A DNA stretch of 27,245 nucleotides from GCA-002722245 sp038154685 (GTDB lineage Bacteria; Bacteroidota; Bacteroidia; Flavobacteriales_C; GCA-002722245), in the NCBI GenBank assembly GCA_038154685.1, contig JAYPYW010000041.1, positions 1-27,245 of the forward strand, read 5' to 3'. The notes below the pieces were generated by a model. That model did not search any database, was not told the origin of the DNA, and saw nothing but the letters and a program-made list of their open reading frames with translations. How positions within the stretch are numbered: position 1 is the first letter of the stretch; every line of letters starts with the position of its first letter. This document shows, one piece after another, positions 14,725-23,200 of the stretch. The position numbers and the translations under genes are program-made.

Positions 14725-17508
14725 ATGAAAATCATTAAAAAACTGATTAAGTACGTAGTAATTTTATTTGGAATTATCATCATTGCCTTAATTGTGATTC
14801 CTGTTCTTTTTAAAGATGAAATTGTTGCCAAAGTAAAAGAAATCGCTAATGAATCTGTTGATGCTACAGTTGATTTTGGGGATTTTGATTTATCTCTAAT
14901 TTCTTCATTTCCAGATTTTTCATTTGAAATAAACGATGTAAGTGTTATCAATAAAGCGCCTTTTGAAGGTGATACTTTGGCTCACCTAGGTAACTTAAGC
15001 ATCGAACTAGATTTAATGAGTGTAATTGGAGGTGAGTACGTTGTTTCTAGCTTTAACTTATCAGATGTAACTGCAAACGCTAAAATATTAAAAGACGGGT
15101 CCGCTAACTGGGATATCGCTATTGAAGATTCAAGTGCTGTTGAAGAAGTAGAAGAGGTATCAGAAGAGGTTTCGGAAGAAGCAGAGGAAGCTGGTGATTT
15201 TATAACTGGGTTAGAATCATTCAGTATTAGTAATGTAAATGTGTCTTTTGTTGATTTACAATCTGAGATGGTTACCATTATCAAAGGGTTTAACCAATCG
15301 GGAAGCGTTATTATGGTTAATGATTCTGCTATGATTGATATTAAGACTGGGATCGAATCGTTTTTGTTTGATCTTGAAGGAGAGCGATTAGCCAATAACT
15401 TGAAGTTCGAATCTAATATTCAATTAGCAGCTGATTTAAATAACATGGGGTTCTTGTTTCATAAAAACTTAATTAAGCTGAATGAATTAAAATTAGGAAT
15501 CGATGGTTATGTGGCCATGCCTGATGATATGAATTTTGATTTAACCTTATCTGCTAAAGACAATAAATTTAAAGATGTTTTATCATTAGTTCCTGCTTCT
15601 TATTTAACAGACCTAGAAGGTGTTGAGACTGCTGGTGATTTTAGTTTAGTTGCTCACCTTAAAGGTGAAATGATTGATGAGAATTTACCTGGTTTTGATG
15701 TTGATTTTAATATTAACGATGCTTCGTTCCATTATCCTGATTTACCTGAATCTGTTAAGAATATTAACATGGATCTTGCGGTGGATAATAAAGATGGAAT
15801 TATTGATCATACAGTAATCGACTTGTCATTATTCCATATGGATATAGCAGGTAATCCAATTGATTTGAAATTCTATATGACAAATGTAGAATCAACTCAG
15901 GATATGAAAGCTGAAGTGAAATCTAAATTTCAATTAGAAAAATTAGCTAAAGCTATTCCAATGGAAGAAGGTGAAGAGTATAAAGGGGGGATTAATGCTG
16001 ATTTTGCTTTTGCTGGAAAGATAAGCGATATTGAAAAAGAGGTTTATGATAATTTCAAAGCTGATGGTTCTATCATATTTGATAACTTACTTTATAAGTC
16101 TGCTGATTTACCAACAACGTTAATTAAAACAGGTTATCTAAACTTTTCTCCTCATTACTTTGAGGTGAGTAATTTTGATTTAAGATTAGGGAAGAGTGAT
16201 TTAACTGCGAACGGAAGAGTAGATAATATTTTACCATTTGTTTTCCATGATTCAACAATAGTTGGTCAGTTCTCAATTAACTCAAATTACTTCAATTTAG
16301 ATGAATTAATGGAGGAGGATTCAACTGAAGTTGAAGAGTCTGTTGAAGACGAGGTGACTGCTGCTTTAGAGGACGCAGAGGCTTCTGTTGATTCATCTTA
16401 TGAAGAGCCTATGGAAGTAATTGAGATTCCTAAAAATGTTGATTTTGTATTAAATTCTAGTTTTAAGAAAATCGATATGGAAGGAATGCCAATCGATGAT
16501 TTTAAAGGGGAGATTAAATTAAAAGATGGTATAGCTCATTTCCATGAAGCTTCTATGAAAGTATATGATGGAATTATCAAGATTGATGGGGAATACAATA
16601 CGTCTAATCTTGCACACCCTTCAACAAGTTTGGATTTATCAATTGATGAAATGGAAATAAAGCAAGCTTATGCTGCTTTTAACACAGTTCAACAAATGGT
16701 TCCAATTGCAGAGAAAGCACAGGGACAGTTCCATACTGATCTTAAATTTACAACTGAAATAGATGATACATTAGGTCCGATTTATGAGACTATGAATGGA
16801 AAAGGATTCTTGAGTACAACAAACCTTGGTTTTGCAGAGACAGATATGTGGAAAAAGACGATGGATGTTTTAAAAGTAAAACAAGAGAAGTTTGATAAAA
16901 TTAAAGCGGAGGATATTAAGATTTATTACCGTTTTGTAAATGGGAAATTAGAAACGGACCCTTTCAAACTTAACATGGGAACGATTAAAGGAGAGGTAAG
17001 TGGATACACAACTTTTGATAATGAAATTGATTACAAGTATGCTTTAAAGATTCCTAGAGAAGAGTTAGGGAGCGCTGCAAACAATGCTGCTTCCTTTGCT
17101 GAAGGCTTAGCTGGTAAAAATGGCATAGATCTTTCATTAGGAGAATATGTGAACGTTAATGTTTTAGTTACTGGATCTATGGATGACCCTAAATATAAAG
17201 TTGTCCCAGCTGGGACTTCTGGTGAAAAATCAATGAAGGTTCAGGCTAAAGAAGCAATAACCGAAAAGATTGACGAAGCAAAAGAAAAAGCTAAAGAAGA
17301 GCTTGATAAGGCTAAAAAGAAAGCTGAAGAAGAAGCTGCTCGATTAAAGAAAGAAGCTGAAGACAAAGCAAAAGCTGAAGCTGATAGATTGAAAAAAGAA
17401 GCTGAGGAAAAAGCAAAGGCTGAAGCCGAGAAGCAGAAAGAAAAAGCTAAAGATGAAGTTAAAAGCAAGGCTAAAGACCTATTAAAAAAGAAAGGCCTTG
17501 GTTTTTAA
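14725..17508 (+). CDS. AsmA-like envelope protein with acidic linker and Lys/Glu/Ala coiled-coil tail
   Basis: A 927-aa protein with one N-terminal transmembrane helix (about residues 7-27) and a long periplasmic beta-rich body of the AsmA / AsmA-like C-terminal type. Signs are the opening FKDEIVAKVKEIANESVDATVDFGDFDLSLISSFPDF..., a DGSANWDI motif, and the C-terminal region with KGEVSGYTTFDNEIDYKYALKIP and VLVTGSMDDPKYKVVP. AsmA-family proteins are thought to help lipid traffic or outer-membrane assembly. Two acidic linkers (about 135-157 and 527-555) interrupt the beta body, and the last ~80 residues are a charged Lys/Glu/Ala coiled coil. An in-frame TTG at 14719 is rejected in favour of ATG 14725. 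It follows the symporter by 35 bp. Confidence 0.85.
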   Translation: MKIIKKLIKYVVILFGIIIIALIVIPVLFKDEIVAKVKEIANESVDATVDFGDFDLSLISSFPDFSFEINDVSVINKAPFEGDTLAHLGNLSIELDLMSVIGGEYVVSSFNLSDVTANAKILKDGSANWDIAIEDSSAVEEVEEVSEEVSEEAEEAGDFITGLESFSISNVNVSFVDLQSEMVTIIKGFNQSGSVIMVNDSAMIDIKTGIESFLFDLEGERLANNLKFESNIQLAADLNNMGFLFHKNLIKLNELKLGIDGYVAMPDDMNFDLTLSAKDNKFKDVLSLVPASYLTDLEGVETAGDFSLVAHLKGEMIDENLPGFDVDFNINDASFHYPDLPESVKNINMDLAVDNKDGIIDHTVIDLSLFHMDIAGNPIDLKFYMTNVESTQDMKAEVKSKFQLEKLAKAIPMEEGEEYKGGINADFAFAGKISDIEKEVYDNFKADGSIIFDNLLYKSADLPTTLIKTGYLNFSPHYFEVSNFDLRLGKSDLTANGRVDNILPFVFHDSTIVGQFSINSNYFNLDELMEEDSTEVEESVEDEVTAALEDAEASVDSSYEEPMEVIEIPKNVDFVLNSSFKKIDMEGMPIDDFKGEIKLKDGIAHFHEASMKVYDGIIKIDGEYNTSNLAHPSTSLDLSIDEMEIKQAYAAFNTVQQMVPIAEKAQGQFHTDLKFTTEIDDTLGPIYETMNGKGFLSTTNLGFAETDMWKKTMDVLKVKQEKFDKIKAEDIKIYYRFVNGKLETDPFKLNMGTIKGEVSGYTTFDNEIDYKYALKIPREELGSAANNAASFAEGLAGKNGIDLSLGEYVNVNVLVTGSMDDPKYKVVPAGTSGEKSMKVQAKEAITEKIDEAKEKAKEELDKAKKKAEEEAARLKKEAEDKAKAEADRLKKEAEEKAKAEAEKQKEKAKDEVKSKAKDLLKKKGLGF

Positions 17509-17544
17509 TGTAACTCTTTGAGTTGTTTGGGTTATGAAATAAAG

Positions 17545-17566
17545 GCTTCTTAGAAAGAAGCGTTTT
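17545..17566 (+). terminator. Weak hairpin terminator after the AsmA-like gene
   Basis: A perfect 7-bp stem GCTTCTT / AAGAAGC with a 3-base loop, followed by G and four T. It lies 37 bp after the AsmA-like stop codon. The short T run makes it only a moderate candidate. Confidence 0.45.
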
Positions 17567-17575
17567 AAGTTTTGA

Positions 17576-17622
17576 GTTTAAAGTTAAAGCAACTTTAAAC
17601 CTTAGACTTTAAACGTTAAACT
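17576..17622. repeat. TTTAAAGTT palindrome and related short repeats
   Basis: A perfect 10-bp inverted repeat GTTTAAAGTT / AACTTTAAAC with loop AAAGC (17576-17600). It is followed by further degenerate copies (AGACTTTAAACGTTAAACTT) running almost to the start of the next gene. Confidence 0.7.
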
Positions 17623-17633
17623 TATTATTTGGT

Positions 17634-20069
17634 GTGAAAAGACTATTACTAGTTATATATGTGTGTGTTGGTTTCCTTGCTATTGGGCAAGAAGGGAACT
17701 GTTCTGAATATTCCAATAAAAAAGCTGAAAAGAAGTTTAAGAAAATGCGTGATTTCGATTACGCTTTAGATCGAAATGCGACTATTAAGGAAATGAAGGA
17801 GCTTGCAGAGAAGTATCCTGATTATCCAGATTTGGTTGGTTTCATTGCTTATCATTATCAAAAAAGTGCCTACAAAGCCATGAATCCAAGTGTTAGGGTT
17901 AAAGTAAGGGCAAATGCGAAAAAATGGTATGGAAATTTAATTGACGTTTGCCCCGGTTACCAGGGCCATTTAGCTTATTATTGGTTAGGTAGAATGAATC
18001 ACGAAGATGGTAAAGATTCTGTAGCTGCTACGTATTTTAAACAATATCTTGAAATGGAGGCAGAGCCACCTAAAGAGTATAAAAGAATCGCAGAGCAATT
18101 AAGAGATGAGTTTTTTGTTAAGAAAGAGTTATTGGCTAATCCAGTTGAATATGATCCAAAAAACGTAAAAGGTGTTTCCACTGAACATGATGAGTACCTA
18201 CCAATGTTGTCACCTGATAATGAGTGGATCTTCTTTACTCGAAAAAGAAACACAGCGCCTGATATTACCTTACCTCCCAATACCCCAGGAAATGATGATA
18301 AGGAATACTTTGTTAGAAGTAAGGCTTTAACCGTTGATTCATTTGCCCGTGGAATGTCCTTAAGAAAACCATTTAATATGCATATGCAGCCAATCTTAAA
18401 TGTAGGTGGAAACAACAAATTAAAAGGTATGGGAGGAGCTTGTTTAACTCCTGATAACAAAACAATGTACCTAACAGCGCATTTATATATGGTTCCGCTT
18501 AGAGGAAGCGGTTATACAAACGTTTCAATTCTTAAAACAGAGTATAGGAACGGATCATGGGGTGAAATGAAGCCAGTTGAACCAGTAAATGATGAAGAAG
18601 GTGAACCAACTTGGGAGGGTCAGCCAACAATTTCATCAGATGGTAAGTTAATGGTGTTCTCTTCAGTACGTATGTCGAGCACAGCCATTGCTCCAGGTAC
18701 TGATGATGAGAGGCTAACAATGGATTTATTTTACTGTACAAAAGATGAAAGTGGACGATGGTCGGCCCCAAAAAACATGGGAGAGTTTATCAATACAAAG
18801 GGGAATGAGAAAACACCGTTTTTACATACCGACAGTAAAACGCTTTATTTCGCATCTAATGGGCATCCTGGCATGGGAGGGTATGATATCTTCTATACAA
18901 GGATGGATAAAAACGGTAATTGGATTAAACCTAAAAACATTGGTTATCCAATCAACGACGAAAAGGACCAGCATGGTTTAATTGTAAGTTTAAATGGGAA
19001 GAAAGCTTTCTTCACAAGCGGAGAGCAAGGAGTAGCAAGAGTAGGTGGTTTAAACCTAGTTTCTTTTCCTTTACATAAAGACGCTAGACCAGAAAAAGTA
19101 GTGATGATGAAAGGGACTTTAAAGGATGAAGATGGAAAAGCTGTTAAGAATGGAAAGATTTCTATTACAGATAAGAAAACAGGTGAAATTCATGAAGGAT
19201 TAGTTGATGAAGAGACTGGTGAATATGTTGTTGTAATGCCAATTAAAGACCCTTTAAGAAAAGAAGTTGAACCTGAAAAAATTACACTTTCAGTGAATGG
19301 TGAAGAAGTTCAAGCGGACTATGGAAGTGAAGTTAAAATGATAGGCGGGAAAGAAGTAATTGTTCCTCCAGGAGGTAAAATTGTACTTGTCAATAAAAAA
19401 GAGGAAGTTTTAGCAAAAGATGAGAGAGTTGCTGAAGTGAATGGAAAGGAAGAGATTATCAAAAAGACGGATAAAGTTAGAAATATAGATGGGGTTGATG
19501 TTGTTGTTCCTGAAGATCATGAAATTGTAGATTTAGGTGGTGAAGCTGTTGTAATGCCTAAACAAAAAAGTGAAGATGGTTTAGAGAAGCAGAGATTAGT
19601 TGTTAACGCTACTGGGGATGGGAAAGCATTCTCAACAAAAGTCGTTGAAATTAATCCAAAAGAGGTTGATGGCGCTAAGAAGATTTACCCAAAAGATCCA
19701 ATCAAAATCGAAAGTTTGGCCAAGGATAAACCAATCAGACTTAATGAGGTTAATTTCTCAACTAGTTCGTCAATTCTAAATGGAAAGAGTATGGATATTT
19801 TGGATGAATTAGTCGGTTTCCTAAAATTAAAGCCTTCAATGAAAATAGAGATTCATGGACATACAGATAACCGAGGTGGTGCGGCCGCTAACCTTGAGTT
19901 ATCAAAAAGTAGAGCTAAGTCGGTTATGGATTTCTTGATTCAGAATGATATTGCTGCAAATCGACTTTCTTACAAAGGTTTTGGACAGACAAAACCAAAG
20001 GCTTCAAACAGCACCGAGGAAGGAAGATCTGTTAATAGACGGGTTGAGTTTGTAATTACTTCTTTCTAG
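17634..20069 (+). CDS. OmpA-family protein with TPR-like, PD40 and regulatory-like domains (PorE-like)
   Basis: An 811-aa exported protein. A signal peptide (GTG start, KRLLLVIYVCVGFLAIG) is followed by a helical TPR-like region (about 25-160), a PD40/WD40-type beta-propeller (about 180-480; blades marked by LSPDNEWIFFTRKR, LTPDNKTMYLTAH, ISSDGKLMVFSS, HTDSKTLYFASNGHPGMGGYDIF and SLNGKKAFFTS), a carboxypeptidase-regulatory-like domain (about 490-680) and a C-terminal OmpA peptidoglycan-binding domain (about 695-811: HGHTDNRGG, LSKSRAKSV, YKGFGQTKP, NRRVEF). This order matches PorE of the type IX secretion system, which tethers the machinery to the wall, but many paralogs share it. The regulatory domain carries a ~100-aa insertion of beta repeats. 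GTG is the only reasonable start. It precedes a T9SS cargo gene. Confidence 0.87.
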   Translation: MKRLLLVIYVCVGFLAIGQEGNCSEYSNKKAEKKFKKMRDFDYALDRNATIKEMKELAEKYPDYPDLVGFIAYHYQKSAYKAMNPSVRVKVRANAKKWYGNLIDVCPGYQGHLAYYWLGRMNHEDGKDSVAATYFKQYLEMEAEPPKEYKRIAEQLRDEFFVKKELLANPVEYDPKNVKGVSTEHDEYLPMLSPDNEWIFFTRKRNTAPDITLPPNTPGNDDKEYFVRSKALTVDSFARGMSLRKPFNMHMQPILNVGGNNKLKGMGGACLTPDNKTMYLTAHLYMVPLRGSGYTNVSILKTEYRNGSWGEMKPVEPVNDEEGEPTWEGQPTISSDGKLMVFSSVRMSSTAIAPGTDDERLTMDLFYCTKDESGRWSAPKNMGEFINTKGNEKTPFLHTDSKTLYFASNGHPGMGGYDIFYTRMDKNGNWIKPKNIGYPINDEKDQHGLIVSLNGKKAFFTSGEQGVARVGGLNLVSFPLHKDARPEKVVMMKGTLKDEDGKAVKNGKISITDKKTGEIHEGLVDEETGEYVVVMPIKDPLRKEVEPEKITLSVNGEEVQADYGSEVKMIGGKEVIVPPGGKIVLVNKKEEVLAKDERVAEVNGKEEIIKKTDKVRNIDGVDVVVPEDHEIVDLGGEAVVMPKQKSEDGLEKQRLVVNATGDGKAFSTKVVEINPKEVDGAKKIYPKDPIKIESLAKDKPIRLNEVNFSTSSSILNGKSMDILDELVGFLKLKPSMKIEIHGHTDNRGGAAANLELSKSRAKSVMDFLIQNDIAANRLSYKGFGQTKPKASNSTEEGRSVNRRVEFVITSF

Positions 20070-20163
20070 CTTTTAATCAGTTAGTTATCCACAAAAAGGC
20101 GGTTTACAACGTTTTAAACCGGATTAAGGTTTCGTAAAACTGGAATTACCTTTTAAAAAACTT

Positions 20164-20171
20164 TAATTTTG
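20164..20171 (+). promoter_or_regulatory. Candidate -7 promoter element for the giant T9SS cargo gene
   Basis: TAATTTTG matches the Bacteroidota TAnnTTTG consensus exactly. It lies 59 bp upstream of the ATG at 20231. No good -33 element is visible. A 7-bp inverted repeat CGGTTTA / TAAACCG lies further upstream at 20100-20121. Confidence 0.42.
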
Positions 20172-20230
20172 TGCCAGATTCCTGTAACAATCTCCTTCTT
20201 TGATTGTTCTACAGGCAGAATTATTTGGGT

Positions 20231-23200
20231 ATGACTATTAAAAAATTCTTTTTAAATGCTGCTTTTGCATGCGCATCTTTACTTTCTTTTTCACAAGGAG
20301 CAAGTGTTTGGTACTTTGGTGAATCTGCTGGATTAGATTTTGCCACTGACCCTCCAACAGTAATTGCTGGTATGACTGGTGTTGATGCAAGTGCTGGGTT
20401 AATGGAGATGGCCGCTACGATTACCGATGATGATGGTAATTTCTTGTTTGGTGTAAACGGAAATGATATTTACTCTGCTGACCTTGTAAAAAGAGGTACA
20501 ACCCATTCAACCGATGAAGCTGGTGAAACTTCTCAAGGTGCTATGATTATCCCAGTTCCTGGAACTGATGATGAGTATTATGTCACTACAGTTCCGTATG
20601 GGTCGGGACCTTGTGCCTCTGGTAGCCCAGGTTATACACGAGTTAGAGTTACTGGAACAACTGGAAATAACATAACAATTGTTGGGAAAACAACTTTACC
20701 CACCTCTAATGTTGCACACGGTCAAATGATTATTCCTAAAACGGATCCAATAACAGGTGAAGTTTTAGATGAATATTGGATGTATCACCATGAAAGGAAT
20801 TCCAATAAATTTTTCAAATATTCTGTTGAGAATGGCTCAATCGTTTATGTTGGAGAAGAAGTTGGAGGTGGACCTTCATTTACTCAAAAATGTGGAGATC
20901 CAGGTGCTGATGTTATTAACTTCATGAAGTCAAATGGTTGTTTTAACCAATTCGTAATTGGGAATGGTGATAACGTTTACTTATTTGATATTGACGCTGA
21001 AACTGGAGCTATTAATTACCAAAATAGCGCAGGTCCAATTACTCAAGCATATGGAGTAGAATTCTCTGCTTCGGGAAAAAATGTTTTTATCAGTACTGGT
21101 ACAACTGGAGGTAAAAGTCCTCGTCCAATTTATAAGATTCCCGTTTCCCCTGGTGGTTTAGCAGGATCAACTTTAGGTGCGCCTACTTCAATTGGTACTA
21201 TGAATTTAACTCGTGGTGGAGGTATGCAAATGGGGCCTGATGGTAAGATTTATATAGGAGGTATGCAAGACTGGTCTGGAACGCCTAAAGAAAGTTATTT
21301 AGGTGTTATATCGGATCCTGATGGAGCGACTTCTTTTGATGAAAATGGTGTTGTTATTCCAAATGCATTAGTTGGAATGGGCGTTCCTGCAATTCCTGCT
21401 TCATTAGTTTCTAATGTTGTTGATATTAGATTCCAAACTGGTTGTAAAGGAGAGCCAATTGATTTTACATATACTTTTTCAGGAACTGAACAAACTCCAG
21501 AAGTTAGAAAATGGGAGTTTTATGATGGCCCTTTAGCAACTGGTGCGCCAGCATCTACATCAACTGCTAAGAATGAAACATATACTTGGGATGACATAGG
21601 TACCTATGCTGTAACTCTTGAGGTAAATGATGTTTGTGGAAGAACTAGATATGATACTGCATATGTTACTATTGATGAGTTAGAAGTTAATATAGATGAT
21701 GTCGACTCTGTTTGCCCAGGTGAGAATGTTACTTTTTCTAGCCCAGATCCTACTGCAGGAGATTATAAATGGTTTGATGCCGCAACGGGTGGTACAGAGT
21801 TGAATGTTGGTAGCTCAGTTGAAGTAACACTTGTTGAAGATAGTGTTTGTGTATGGGTTGAGCCTGATGGGGTTGTTGGTGGTCCTTTTGTGGCTGGTCA
21901 TTCAACTGATCAAGGTTATGGTGCTGTTACAGGACCTTCTGGAACTCATACATTTGATGCATTAAAACCAATTAAAATTGACGGTTTCACTGTTACTGGT
22001 GGTAGCTGGTCGGCAGGTACTGAAAACATTTCCATTTCTGTTAAATTAGGAGGGACTACTGTTGCTGGTCCTGTTAATGTGGACATGAATACAACGGGTA
22101 ATACAGTTTTAACTGATTTAAATTTAGCCGTTCCTCAAGGTTTTGGTTATGAAATTGAAGTTGTTGGAGGTTCTTTTTATCCAAATGGTGCATGGGGGTC
22201 TGATGTTGTTTCAGTTGATGGTATCATAGCTGTTAATGGTTCTGAATTTTTTCAAAATTGGGATATCTATGAAATGAACCCATGTTTTGCTAGAAAAAGA
22301 GTTTGTTCGTACGAAAAAGACTGTGAATGTAGAGATACTACATTATTTAGAATGCCAGATATTTGTCCTGATACTATTGTTAATCTTGATGAATTATTGC
22401 ATGATACAACTTATCAAGATGGTATATGGGAATTGGTTACACCAACTCCTGGTGTGTCAATTACATTTGATACTATCCTGAACGTTGATGATACTTACTC
22501 TGGAACTTTTGATGTAAGATATGTTGTTTACCATGGGGCTGATGCCGGAAAAGCGGGATGTCCTGATTCTAATGTTATTTCGATTACTGTTAATGCATTT
22601 GATATTGTTGATATTGAAGATGGTCAGCCAGCTCAGTTTTGTGTGAATGATGGAAATCAAACCATTACACTTTCGCCAACTACGGTTTTAGGTGGTGATT
22701 GGAGGTCAGGTAATACTGCCAAAGCAACTGTTGATAATGCAGGTGAAGTTACGTTAGTAGATTCAGGTACTGTTTGGATTTACTACAATTCACCAAAAAC
22801 AGGTTGTTGGAAAGAGGATAGTATCGAGTTAACTATAGAGCCAGTTATGGAAGTTGAAGTAACCACACCAGATGTAACTTTCTGTAAAAAGGATACTACT
22901 TTCACAGTTGAGTTAACACCAACGAGTAATACAGGAGGAAGATGGACAGCTTGGGATGTTACTAATGCTGCATTTGTACCAACAGCTGTGGATGCTGCGG
23001 GTAATTTTGATGGAGCAGGATTAGAGCCTGGAGATTACATCATTAAATATGCAATGGATGGATTTAGTGCAGCATGTAGCGATAGTGATAGTATTACTGT
23101 AACGATTAATGTTTTAGATACAGCAGAAATCATCAACCTACCAAGTGTTTGTAATAGTGATGCTGCAGTGAACTTACAGTTGAATCCAGCACATGTCACA

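Noticed and set aside
17241..17468. Minus-strand Ser/Ala/Phe-rich open frame
   Set aside because: It is the shadow of the Lys/Glu/Ala coiled-coil tail of the AsmA-like gene.
20085..20093. Perfect DnaA box TTATCCACA
   Set aside because: It is a single site with no cluster, no AT-rich unwinding region and no dnaA/dnaN nearby. One copy in 27 kb is compatible with chance.
20100..20121. 7-bp inverted repeat CGGTTTA / TAAACCG as a terminator of the PorE-like gene
   Set aside because: The loop is 8 bases and no T run follows in the plus direction, so termination is not supported. It might be an operator, but nothing further shows it.
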